Source: Nitrospirota bacterium (lineage in GTDB: Bacteria; Nitrospirota; Thermodesulfovibrionia; Thermodesulfovibrionales; UBA6898). From it: DNA of 36,588 bases. Positions 1-7,188 of this stretch are shown here, piece by piece (position 1 is the stretch's first letter; every line of letters begins with the position of its first letter). A model generated the notes under the pieces. That model worked only from the letters and a program-made list of their open reading frames with translations, had not been told where the DNA came from and did not search any database. The stretch spans positions 1 to 36,588 of the forward strand of contig QKDO01000117.1 in assembly GCA_003252075.1 (NCBI GenBank). The letters run 5' to 3'. A program made the position numbers and the translations under genes.

Positions 1-1196
1 TACAACGCCGAGAGGTCCCAGCGGGTGAGCGCTGTCCTGATGCCACTGATGTCTGCCTTCTCTTCAATTGCTTTCATGATCTTGCGCCGGTCTTTGATGT
101 CTCCGAGGAGAATGGCGCCGGAGATAGACTTTTGATCGAAGACCAATTTCTTGTAGATAGACCGTTCCCGGTCGGAGACGACGATGGAATCCTTTTTCCC
201 TTCCGCGTCGATGTCGCCGGCAGAAAAGATGTCTATGCCGGCCACGGTGAGGGTATTGGACATGGTCGTGCCATGATATTCGGCAAAGCCTCCGGCCATA
301 TTGATGCCGGCAACTTCTCCCTGTGCTTCTGCAGCAGGCCATATGCCGTAGCATTTTCCGTTATGCTGGATCAGGTCACCGGCGGCATAGATTCCCGGCA
401 CCCCTGTCTCCATCCGGTCGTTGACCACAAGTCCCCTGTCGATGGTCATGCCGAGCATTTGGGGGAGCTCAAGGTTGTATCTGATCCCCGCAGAGATGAT
501 GATCATGTCACCGGCGATGCGTCTGCCGTCAGCAAGGACAAGTGCCTGAGCCCTGTCCGTTCCCAGGATCTCCGTTATTGTAGCGCCGAGATGGAATACG
601 AAACCCATGGCTTCGAGACGTGACTGCAGCATGGCCGCACCCGCCGGGTCCAGTTGCTTTGGGATAAGACGGGGGAGTACCTCGGCTACTGTTATGCTGC
701 ACCCCGCCTTCATCAGGCCGAATCCCGCCTCGATACCGAGCACCCCCCCTCCGATAAGGATAGCCCGTTTCCCGGTCTTCTTAAGATATTCCGTAATTTC
801 CAGCGCATCTGAGATGCTTCTGAGCGTGAAGACCCCTTTCTTGCCGGCCCCCGGAACGGGAGGGATAAAGCAGTGAGCGCCGGTCGAGAGAAGCAGACGG
901 TCATACCGTAATTCCTCCTTTCCTGATGTAATGACGTTTTTTTGCGCCGCATCTATGGCTGTCACTTTTGTGGAGAGGGAGAGGGTGATGCGGTTGCTGT
1001 CATACCAGGCAGGCTTGTATATGAAGAGTTCGTTCTCGCCAGTTTTTCCCGCAAGGAGCTCCGGCAGCCTGATCCTGCTGTAGAAGGGATAGGGTTCTTC
1101 GGTAATGATCCGGATAGCTGCCGCAGGGGCTGTTTTCCGTATATGCAGGGCCGCAGTTGTTCCTGCCACGCCATTCCCTATGATGAGGTGCTTCAC
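1..1196 (-). CDS. FAD/NAD(P)-dependent pyridine nucleotide-disulfide-type oxidoreductase (3' end cut by window)
   Basis: The translation from a GTG at 1196 is open for 398 codons and runs off the left edge, so the C-terminus is missing. The first ATG, at 1198, is followed at once by TGA, which makes the GTG the start. Visible motifs are an N-terminal FAD dinucleotide fold (GNGVAG, residues 7-12), an internal NAD(P) fold (GGGVLG, 149-154) and the second FAD motif YAAGD (270-274). This is the two-dinucleotide-fold architecture of the NirB N-terminus, rubredoxin reductase and ferredoxin reductase group. No CxxxxC redox disulfide is seen near the N-terminus, so it is not a lipoamide-dehydrogenase-type enzyme. 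It probably passes electrons between NAD(P)H and a small redox protein. The acceptor cannot be named. It starts 12 bases after the DUF6941-like stop and is probably co-transcribed with that gene. Confidence 0.9.
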   Translation of the reverse strand, partial: MKHLIIGNGVAGTTAALHIRKTAPAAAIRIITEEPYPFYSRIRLPELLAGKTGENELFIYKPAWYDSNRITLSLSTKVTAIDAAQKNVITSGKEELRYDRLLLSTGAHCFIPPVPGAGKKGVFTLRSISDALEITEYLKKTGKRAILIGGGVLGIEAGFGLMKAGCSITVAEVLPRLIPKQLDPAGAAMLQSRLEAMGFVFHLGATITEILGTDRAQALVLADGRRIAGDMIIISAGIRYNLELPQMLGMTIDRGLVVNDRMETGVPGIYAAGDLIQHNGKCYGIWPAAEAQGEVAGINMAGGFAEYHGTTMSNTLTVAGIDIFSAGDIDAEGKKDSIVVSDRERSIYKKLVFDQKSISGAILLGDIKDRRKIMKAIEEKADISGIRTALTRWDLSAL

Positions 1197-1207
1197 ATGC
1201 GACGCTC

Positions 1208-1615
1208 TCAGTGGAAGGACTGCTCCTTGACATGGATCACCTGGAGGGGAAGAGAGCTTATTATTTCATTGTCAAGGTAATGTTCGATCCAGTATGTGCC
1301 GGGGGCCTTCAGTTCGACATTCAGATGCACCGAGATATCTCTGTGCTTGTTGACCGTGTCACGAAGGGAGATTTTTGATGAGGTTTCCCTCAGGACCGTC
1401 TTCCTGTCAGGAGACAGGAGCTTTGTGGTCAAGGAGAAATCGCCTCTGCCTTCAGACCATTCGGACATGAGGGCAAGCCGGGGATGGAGCACGGGAAAGC
1501 TCGTTGCATAGATATTCTCGAATAGCCCCATGAGGCTGATCTTGCCTCCTGCCTCCTGTCTGACATCATCACAGATGATCGTGTATGCAAGCGAGGGTTT
1601 TATGCTCTCTGTCAT
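1208..1615 (-). CDS. DUF6941-family hypothetical protein
   Basis: The start chosen is the ATG at 1615 (MTESIKPSLAY), which has GGAG five bases upstream. An in-frame TTG at 1630 would add five residues but has no better ribosome site. The 135-residue protein has no signal peptide or membrane segment. It looks like a single small beta-rich domain, with the opening YTIICDDVRQE-GKISLMGLF that I associate with DUF6941. That family has no assigned function. The gene lies just upstream of the FAD oxidoreductase and is transcribed divergently from the fur/zur gene. The family assignment is from pattern memory and no search was run. Confidence 0.7.
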   Translation of the reverse strand: MTESIKPSLAYTIICDDVRQEAGGKISLMGLFENIYATSFPVLHPRLALMSEWSEGRGDFSLTTKLLSPDRKTVLRETSSKISLRDTVNKHRDISVHLNVELKAPGTYWIEHYLDNEIISSLPLQVIHVKEQSFH

Positions 1616-1648
1616 CTCGGCTCCGTTCAATGAGAGATTTTCTTCAGT

Positions 1649-1654
1649 ATTGTA
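1649..1654 (-). promoter_or_regulatory. Possible -10 box for the minus-strand DUF6941/oxidoreductase unit
   Basis: Reading the minus strand, TACAAT lies about 34 bases before the ATG at 1615, with a weak TTCAAG 16 bases further upstream. The -10 overlaps a small palindrome, TTGTA-TCT-TACAA (1650-1662). Only the -10 resembles the consensus. Confidence 0.3.
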
Positions 1655-1679
1655 TCTTACAAATATGCCCCTTGAAACG

Positions 1680-1705
1680 GCAAGTTCCGCCCGCAGAGAA
1701 CTTGC
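1680..1705. repeat. Perfect 8-bp inverted repeat in the divergent intergenic region
   Basis: GCAAGTTC (1680-1687) and GAACTTGC (1698-1705) are perfect inverted copies separated by 10 bases. The centre-to-centre spacing of the arms is 18 bases, roughly two helical turns. The repeat lies between the divergent oxidoreductase and zur transcription units, so a dimeric regulator could bind here. A weak RNA hairpin is the alternative. Confidence 0.4.
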
Positions 1706-1722
1706 AAGGCCGGATGCGCTTC

Positions 1723-1751
1723 TTGACTTGGCTGGTGATTCTGTGATAAAT
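1723..1751 (+). promoter_or_regulatory. Candidate sigma-70 promoter of the fur/zur-znuACB operon
   Basis: TTGACT (1723-1728) is followed 17 bases later by ATAAAT (1746-1751). GATAAA one base earlier is an alternative -10. The predicted transcription start is near 1758, about 23 bases before the fur/zur ATG and inside the palindrome at 1747-1769. Confidence 0.5.
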
Positions 1752-1769
1752 AGAAACAGTTTTCATTTA
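1747..1769. promoter_or_regulatory. Candidate Fur/Zur operator (imperfect 23-bp palindrome)
   Basis: The sequence from 1747 to 1769 is an 11-1-11 dyad with 9 of 11 pairs matching. Its arms are TAAATAGAAAC and GTTTTCATTTA around A1758. It overlaps the predicted -10 and transcription start of the gene for a Fur-family regulator, the usual place for an autoregulatory Fur/Zur box. The sequence is AT-rich like known Fur-family boxes but does not match the E. coli Zur consensus closely. Function is inferred from position and symmetry. Confidence 0.4.
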
Positions 1770-1780
1770 AGGATGCATGC

Positions 1781-2224
1781 ATGAAACAGGATTTTCAACA
1801 GATACTCAGAGGCCTGAACCTGAAATCAACGCCCAAACGGGTTGTTCTCCTGGAGGTTCTCGATGATGAGTCTGTCTACCTGAGCCCTGAGGATATCTGG
1901 AATAGGATGAAGAAGAGGTTCAGGAGGCTGGGACTTCCCACGGTATATCGCAATCTCGAAGAACTTTATGCGGGCGGGGTAATATCCCGGGTGATCCATC
2001 CGAACAGGCAGCTCTATTACTACCTCTGCAGGAACGAAGAACATCATCACCATTTTATCTGTGTCTCTTGCAGGAGGGTCGTGGACGTCAGTTTCTGCGC
2101 AGAGAAGGAGTTGCAGGATGTTGTGAGAGAGGGCATCCAGGGGAAGGTCCTGTCTCATATACTCCAGATCAATGGCCTCTGCCGTCACTGTCTGCAGAAA
2201 GACGGGGCAGTGCATGCGTATTAG
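1781..2224 (+). CDS. Fur-family metalloregulator, probably zinc uptake regulator Zur
   Basis: This 147-residue protein has the Fur layout: an N-terminal winged helix (residues 1-80, with TPKRVVLLEVL and the recognition segment LPTVYRNLEEL) and a C-terminal dimerization/metal domain. The latter holds HHHHF (88-92), the first CxxC (C94, C97) and the second (C134, C137) of the structural zinc site. The next three genes encode a zinc-type ABC importer, which points to Zur rather than iron Fur or PerR, though the metal cannot be read from sequence alone. AAGG eight bases before the ATG serves as the ribosome site. The stop at 2224 lies 11 bases inside znuA. Confidence 0.85.
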   Translation: MKQDFQQILRGLNLKSTPKRVVLLEVLDDESVYLSPEDIWNRMKKRFRRLGLPTVYRNLEELYAGGVISRVIHPNRQLYYYLCRNEEHHHHFICVSCRRVVDVSFCAEKELQDVVREGIQGKVLSHILQINGLCRHCLQKDGAVHAY

Positions 2225-3188
2225 GAGGAGTGCATGGCTCTTTGTTGCCCTACTCCTCATGATAGCTGCTCTTTCCTGCCGGAGCAGGGAAGATGCGGAA
2301 ACGGGCAAACTATCCGGAAGATTACGTGTTGTGGCGAGCCTGTATCCCTTATATGACTTTGCGCGTGCAGTCGGCGGCGGCAATGCCGACGTATCTCTCA
2401 TGCTTCCGCCGGGTGTGGAACCGCACAGCTTTGAGCCGAAACCTGCGGATATGGTGATGCTGAACAAGGCGGATATTTTCATTTATACAAATCAGTATAT
2501 GGAGCCGTGGGTGGAGGACCTGCTGAAAGGAACTGACCGCGCCCGGTTTCTTATGGTAGATGCAAGCCGGGGGGTGGACTTCTTTGAACAGTCAGAGAGG
2601 AAACATGCGGAGGCAGGGAGATTGCACAGGACCCTGCATGCCCGGGGAGAGGGCGTTGATCCGCATATCTGGTTGGATTTCGGCAACGCAAAGATGATGG
2701 TTGATACCATCCGTGATGCATTCATTATCAGGGACCCGGCCCATAAGGATGCCTATCGCTCGAACGCTGAGCAGTACCGTAGCAAGCTCGATGCCCTTGA
2801 CGGCAAATATCGGAATGCCCTCTCCGGCTGCAAAAAAAAGGTAATGGTGGATGGAGGTCATGCCACCTTCGGCTATCTGGCGAGACGGTATGGCCTGACA
2901 TACGTTGCGGCCTATGGCATTTCTCCTGATGCAGAACCGACAGCCCGGGACCTTGCCCGCATCAGCAGCGTGCTTCGGCAGAACGGGTTGCAGTATCTGT
3001 TTTATGAGGAGCTCCTTACCCCAAGGATTGCCGAAACCCTTGCGCGTGAGACAGGGGCTTCGCTTCTCAGACTCCATGGTGCGCATAACGTCTCGCGCGA
3101 AGAACTGATCGCGGGGACCACGTTCCTTGATTTCATGGAACAAAATCTTGCGCAGATGTTGAGGGGGCTTCAATGTCGGCAACCATAG
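2214..3188 (+). CDS. znuA: ZnuA-type periplasmic zinc-binding lipoprotein
   Basis: Substrate-binding component of the zinc ABC importer. The start is the ATG at 2214, which overlaps the zur stop and gives a clean lipoprotein signal: hydrophobic residues 8-20 ending in a lipobox with Cys22. The longer in-frame extension to 2172 is not needed. Likely metal ligands are His71 (PGVEPHSFEP), His151 (DPHIWLD) and His216 (GGHATFGY). A short histidine-containing loop (H131, H138, H142) sits where the ZnuA metal-trapping loop occurs. The usual C-terminal LDP motif that supplies Asp is replaced by LHGAHNV (287-293), so a His may complete the site. The stop overlaps the znuC start by 16 bases. Confidence 0.88.
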   Translation: MRIRRSAWLFVALLLMIAALSCRSREDAETGKLSGRLRVVASLYPLYDFARAVGGGNADVSLMLPPGVEPHSFEPKPADMVMLNKADIFIYTNQYMEPWVEDLLKGTDRARFLMVDASRGVDFFEQSERKHAEAGRLHRTLHARGEGVDPHIWLDFGNAKMMVDTIRDAFIIRDPAHKDAYRSNAEQYRSKLDALDGKYRNALSGCKKKVMVDGGHATFGYLARRYGLTYVAAYGISPDAEPTARDLARISSVLRQNGLQYLFYEELLTPRIAETLARETGASLLRLHGAHNVSREELIAGTTFLDFMEQNLAQMLRGLQCRQP

Positions 3189-3919
3189 TTGAGTCGCGGA
3201 ATCTTTTCATCAAGTTTGGTTCACTACCGGTGCTGTCGGATGTCTGCTTCTGTATTCAGCATGGTGACTACGTCGGCCTTGTAGGTCCCAATGGCTCGGG
3301 AAAATCAACGCTGATAAAATGCATCCTTGGGCTGTTCAAACCTGAGCGTGGTTCTGTTACTCTTTTTGGCAATGATGCTCTCCTGATGCAGAACCGGGAA
3401 AAGATAGGATATCTGCCGCAGAGAATCGATTTTTTCGACCCGAGATTCCCGTCAACCGTTGCCGAGATCATTTCCCAGGGACTGATCGCCAGTAAAAGGG
3501 CGGGTAAGGACATCGGCAGAAGGCAGACGGACAGTATGCTCGAGCTCCTTGAGATTACCGGGATCAGAAACAGACGCATCGGGGATCTTTCCGGCGGTCA
3601 GCAGCAGAGGGTATTTATTGCCCGGGCGCTTGTCAATGAACCCGATCTTCTCATGCTTGATGAACCGGGCAGCGCCCTGGACCCGGAGACAAGAGATAAC
3701 TTTTTTTCCCTCCTGCGGGCGTTGAATGAAAAAAAGAAGGTGACAATCATCATGGTAACCCATGACATCGGAGGTATCGGGGAGCATGCGTCCAAGCTCC
3801 TGTACCTTGACAAACGGGTCATTTTTTTCGGTGGGTTTGATGAGTTCTGCAGGTCCGAGAACATGGCACAGTTCTTCGGCGCTGCATCCCAACATATCAT
3901 CTGTCACGAACACCACTGA
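3173..3919 (+). CDS. znuC: ZnuC-type zinc ABC transporter ATPase
   Basis: A complete 248-residue ABC ATPase: Walker A GPNGSGKST (38-46), Q-loop Gln83, signature LSGGQ (139-143), Walker B LLMLDEP (159-165) and switch His197 (VTHDIG). It energizes metal import with ZnuA and ZnuB. The protein ends in a short CHEHH tail that could bind metal, an inference from composition only. Start and stop both nest tightly with znuA and znuB, so translation is probably coupled. Confidence 0.92.
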   Translation: MSATIVESRNLFIKFGSLPVLSDVCFCIQHGDYVGLVGPNGSGKSTLIKCILGLFKPERGSVTLFGNDALLMQNREKIGYLPQRIDFFDPRFPSTVAEIISQGLIASKRAGKDIGRRQTDSMLELLEITGIRNRRIGDLSGGQQQRVFIARALVNEPDLLMLDEPGSALDPETRDNFFSLLRALNEKKKVTIIMVTHDIGGIGEHASKLLYLDKRVIFFGGFDEFCRSENMAQFFGAASQHIICHEHH

Positions 3920-3926
3920 GGTAGGG

Positions 3927-4748
3927 ATGGATGTGCTTGAGTTTCTGAGCTATGGATTCATCCGGCGGGCGCTCATTGCAGGCTCACTCATATCAGTCAT
4001 CTGCGCAGTTCTCGGGGTGATTCTGGTTCTTCGGCGATTGTCGCTTATCGGGGACGGGTTATCCCATGTAACGTTTGGGTCTGTCGCCTTGGCTATGGTA
4101 CTCAATGTATATCCTCTTGCCGTGTCCATCCCGGTTGTAGTCGTCTCTTCTCTCGGTATCCTGAAAATGACCGAACGGGCGGGCATATACGGAGATGCTG
4201 CCATCGGTGTTGTTTCTTCGGTCGGCATTGCCTGCGGCATCCTGCTTGCCAGTATTGCCGGAGGGTTCAATGTGGACCTTTTCAGTTATCTCTTCGGAAA
4301 CATACTTTCCATAAGCACCGCGGAGGTCATAACCGCCGTCGTGGTATCCTGTGCTGTGCTTGCCATGGTTTTTCTTCATTTTGAGGAGATGTTCTCCATA
4401 ACCTTCGATGAGGAGTTCGCACGGGCTTCGGGCATACCCGTGGACCGTCTCAATATCGTCATCATGGTACTTACCGCAGTTACGGTTGTCCTTGCCATGA
4501 AGGTCGTGGGGATCATGCTCACTTCTGCTCTCCTTGTCCTGCCGGCGGTCACGGCATTTCAGAATGCCCGGGGATTCAGGAGCGCCATGCTGACGGCGGT
4601 CATCGCATCCCTGGTATCCCTGGTTTCAGGCGTTGCCCTCTCATTTTCCCTCGATCTTCCGGCAGGGGCGTCGATCGTCGTGATCAATGTTGTCTTCTTT
4701 GGCTTTGCGTTTATGGTCCGTCGCATCGCTGAGGGCAGGGCCCGGTAG
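3927..4748 (+). CDS. znuB: ZnuB-type zinc ABC transporter permease
   Basis: A 273-residue polytopic membrane protein of the ABC-3 permease family, with about eight hydrophobic segments and the typical early stretch LRRLSLIGDGLSHVTFG. The start ATG at 3927 (MDVLEFLSYGF) follows GAGGTAGGG. An in-frame extension back to 3762 runs through znuC and is rejected. It forms the channel of the zinc importer. The gene lies 7 bases after znuC. Confidence 0.92.
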   Translation: MDVLEFLSYGFIRRALIAGSLISVICAVLGVILVLRRLSLIGDGLSHVTFGSVALAMVLNVYPLAVSIPVVVVSSLGILKMTERAGIYGDAAIGVVSSVGIACGILLASIAGGFNVDLFSYLFGNILSISTAEVITAVVVSCAVLAMVFLHFEEMFSITFDEEFARASGIPVDRLNIVIMVLTAVTVVLAMKVVGIMLTSALLVLPAVTAFQNARGFRSAMLTAVIASLVSLVSGVALSFSLDLPAGASIVVINVVFFGFAFMVRRIAEGRAR

Positions 4749-4797
4749 CCCGCGTGCACCACCGGCAATTTCCTGGGGAGATCATGCGGGTAACGTA

Positions 4798-6015
4798 ATG
4801 GAGATCATGTCCGGCGAGAGGTTTTCCGCCTTTTCTTTCAGAGACTTCAGGCTCTTCTGGATTGGTCAGATCATATCCCTTTCCGGGACGTGGATGCAGT
4901 CAGTGGCGCAGGGATGGCTTGTTTACAGTTTGACAAAATCCCCTTTGCATCTTGGGATGGTTGCGGCGGCATCCTCTCTTCCCATACTTCTTTTCTCCTT
5001 GTTTGGCGGAGTCATTGCAGACCGGTATCCCAAACGAGACCTCCTGTTGCTTACCCAGGCGCTGTCGATCTTGCCTGCATTGTCTCTCGGTCTTCTCACC
5101 AGCAGCGGCGTAGTGACGTTCTGGCACGTTGCCATGCTTGGTGCCCTGTTGGGGACGATCAATGCCCTGGACATCCCTGTGCGGCAGTCTTTCCTGGCAG
5201 AAATGGTGGGTAAGGGTCATATCGTGAATGCCATTGCACTGAATTCTGCGGCCTTCAATGGCGCACGCATTATCGGTCCTGTTATCGCAGGGATGACCAT
5301 CGCATATCTTGGCATCCCTGCATGTTTTTATCTGAATGCCCTGAGCTTTGTTGCTGTGATCACTGCCCTCTACCGCATAGAGGCAAGAGGCGAGATTCGG
5401 TCAAAATCTGAAGGCATGCGGAGAGATTTTGCGAAGGGTATCAGGTTTGTAGTTGACAGCAGGGATATCCGGAATGTCTTTTCCCTGATCGCGGTGTTCA
5501 GCATCATAGGGCTCCCCTATATCAGCCTTCTGCCGGTTTTTGCCGCGGAGGTGTTTCAACGGGGGGCGAAGGGTTTGGGGTTTCTTGTCGGGTCTTCCGG
5601 TATCGGCGCATTGACTGCTGCCCTCAATATTGCCCTCAGGGGTGATATCAGGAACAAGCCGCGGTTCATGGCATTGACCAGTCTCTGTTTTTCCGCAGCC
5701 CTGCTCGTATTTTCTCTTTCCGGGAAATTCTGGTTCTCGCTACTTGCGATCATGGCCTGCGGATGGGGTATGGTGAGCTACCTTGCGGTTGCGAACAGTT
5801 TTATTCAGATAACGGTGCCGGATGCGCTACGAGGAAGGGTCATGTCCGTTTATTCTCTTGTGTTCCTCGGTACCGTGCCGATAGGCAATGCGATCATGGG
5901 CCTTATTGCAGACCGTATGGGTACGCCCCGCGCGGTTACTGTTTCAGGGGTAATTTGCCTGATCGCAGCGATGATGTACGCCCGCACGCACTTGCAGCCA
6001 CGGGATGCGATATAA
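4798..6015 (+). CDS. MFS transporter (MFS_3 / EntS-like exporter family)
   Basis: The 405-residue protein has about 12 predicted membrane segments and the family hallmarks: N-terminal FRLFWIGQIISLSGTWMQ, then the loop 2-3 signature GGVIADRYPKR. A second RGRVMS and IADRMG follow in the C-terminal half. This is the exporter-type family that includes enterobactin exporter EntS and many uncharacterized drug or siderophore exporters. The start is either ATG 4798 or ATG 4807, neither with a strong ribosome site. It follows znuB by 49 bases, so it may be co-transcribed with the zinc genes, but a role in metal handling is not shown. Confidence 0.85.
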   Translation: MEIMSGERFSAFSFRDFRLFWIGQIISLSGTWMQSVAQGWLVYSLTKSPLHLGMVAAASSLPILLFSLFGGVIADRYPKRDLLLLTQALSILPALSLGLLTSSGVVTFWHVAMLGALLGTINALDIPVRQSFLAEMVGKGHIVNAIALNSAAFNGARIIGPVIAGMTIAYLGIPACFYLNALSFVAVITALYRIEARGEIRSKSEGMRRDFAKGIRFVVDSRDIRNVFSLIAVFSIIGLPYISLLPVFAAEVFQRGAKGLGFLVGSSGIGALTAALNIALRGDIRNKPRFMALTSLCFSAALLVFSLSGKFWFSLLAIMACGWGMVSYLAVANSFIQITVPDALRGRVMSVYSLVFLGTVPIGNAIMGLIADRMGTPRAVTVSGVICLIAAMMYARTHLQPRDAI

Positions 6016-6016
6016 T
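6011..6016 (+). promoter_or_regulatory. Perfect TATAAT seven bases before the tsaB ATG
   Basis: A consensus -10 hexamer overlaps the end of the MFS gene and lies seven bases before the tsaB start. The predicted transcription start would fall on or next to the ATG, and no Shine-Dalgarno is visible, so the message would be leaderless. No good -35 is seen at 16-18 bases. Confidence 0.45.
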
Positions 6017-6023
6017 ACAGACC

Positions 6024-6713
6024 ATGAAGATACTTGCTCTTGAAACGTCCACCATGCTCGGGGGCGTTGCCATTGCTGATGAGAACGGTCTTATCGCCGA
6101 GATCCGGTTAAACGTCAAGACGACGCACTCTGAGCGCATGATGACCGCAATAGATTGGGCGCTGAAACAGTCAGGCGTAACACTTGATGCGATCGATGCA
6201 GTGGCGGCAGCCTCTGGCCCCGGATCGTTCACCGGCCTGAGGATAGGACTGGCTACCGCGAAAGGGCTTTGTTATGCGGCGGGCAAGCCCCTGGTCCTCA
6301 TCCCGACACTCGAAGCCCTTGCATGGAATTTCCCTTACTGCAAGCATCCTGTCTGTGTCATGCTCGATGCACGGAAAGGTGAGGTCTATGCAGCGCTGTT
6401 TCTCTGGAAAGGAGATAGGTTCGTGACCCTGGTGCCGGAGACAGCAATGAGACCCGAGGACCTTTTGCGGGATGGCGACGGTCCCGTTGTCCTTGCCGGT
6501 GAAGGCGCGATGCGGTATTGGGACAGGATTCTGTCTGCACTGGGAGAAAGAGCTCTTGCCGCGCCGTTGCATAAGATGGTGCCGTCTCCTGCGAACATTG
6601 CCCTGCTCGGAGTTCAGAAGGCCCGGCGGTCAGAATATGCTGATCCTGCAACTGCTGAGCCCCTGTATGTCAGGAAATCAGAGGCTGAGGTAAAATGGTT
6701 GAAAAGTCTATAG
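6024..6713 (+). CDS. tsaB: TsaB, tRNA N6-threonylcarbamoyladenosine (t6A) synthesis protein
   Basis: The 229-residue ASKHA-fold protein matches TsaB: N-terminal MKILALETSTMLGGVAI, conserved THSERMM (34-40) and SGPGSFTGLRIGLA (64-77). TsaB is the scaffold that, with TsaD and TsaE, transfers threonylcarbamoyl to A37 of ANN-decoding tRNAs. TsaD and TsaE are not in this window. Catalytic metal-binding histidines of TsaD are absent, as expected for TsaB. The 3' end overlaps rimI by 19 bases; a tsaB-rimI pair is a common bacterial arrangement. Confidence 0.93.
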   Translation: MKILALETSTMLGGVAIADENGLIAEIRLNVKTTHSERMMTAIDWALKQSGVTLDAIDAVAAASGPGSFTGLRIGLATAKGLCYAAGKPLVLIPTLEALAWNFPYCKHPVCVMLDARKGEVYAALFLWKGDRFVTLVPETAMRPEDLLRDGDGPVVLAGEGAMRYWDRILSALGERALAAPLHKMVPSPANIALLGVQKARRSEYADPATAEPLYVRKSEAEVKWLKSL

Positions 6714-7159
6714 CGGAATTTGTCATGAACGACATGAGACCGGAAGACGTTTCTGAGGTGCTGTCTCTCGAACTGGCGTCGTATACGACACCCTGGTCAG
6801 GAACACTCTTCATGAACGAGATATACAAGCCATTGTCCGTGGCGAAGGTGGTGCGGTCCGGAGAAAAAATTGTCGGTTATATCTGCGCTGACCAGGTGCT
6901 TGATGAGGGGCATATCCTCAATGTCACGGTACATCCCGAATACCGCAGAAGGGGTATGGCAGCTCACATGGTCGCTCACGTGATCGGACTGCTTTCAGGA
7001 AGAGCCTGCAAAGCCCTCTTTCTTGAAGTGAGGATCTCGAATGAGGCTGCGCTCCGCATGTACGAAAAGTCAGGCTTCGGCATGATCACGGTACGGAAAC
7101 GTTATTATACCGCTCCGGATGAAGACGCCGTGATCATGAAACTGCAGCTTTCCTTATAA
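6695..7159 (+). CDS. rimI: RimI-type ribosomal protein bS18 N-alanine acetyltransferase (GNAT)
   Basis: A 154-residue single GNAT domain with the acetyl-CoA loop RRRGMA (84-89) after VTVHPEY, the catalytic Glu region LFLEVRISNEAA (109-119) and Tyr123 in LRMYEKSGF. In this family Glu and Tyr act as general base and acid in N-terminal acetylation. The overlap with tsaB supports RimI rather than an unrelated GNAT, though substrate specificity is inferred. It is the last gene of the plus-strand run that starts at zur and is followed convergently by the AmrS gene. Confidence 0.85.
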   Translation: MVEKSIAEFVMNDMRPEDVSEVLSLELASYTTPWSGTLFMNEIYKPLSVAKVVRSGEKIVGYICADQVLDEGHILNVTVHPEYRRRGMAAHMVAHVIGLLSGRACKALFLEVRISNEAALRMYEKSGFGMITVRKRYYTAPDEDAVIMKLQLSL

Positions 7160-7188
7160 ATCCCGCAGACGGATTCCCGGCATTTCCT

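Noticed and set aside
132-876. Plus-strand frames at the left edge
   Set aside because: They are antisense to the FAD oxidoreductase, whose dinucleotide-binding motifs are unambiguous.
1826-2482. 218-residue minus-strand frame across the zur/znuA junction
   Set aside because: It is a shadow of two clearly conserved plus-strand genes with matching ribosome sites.
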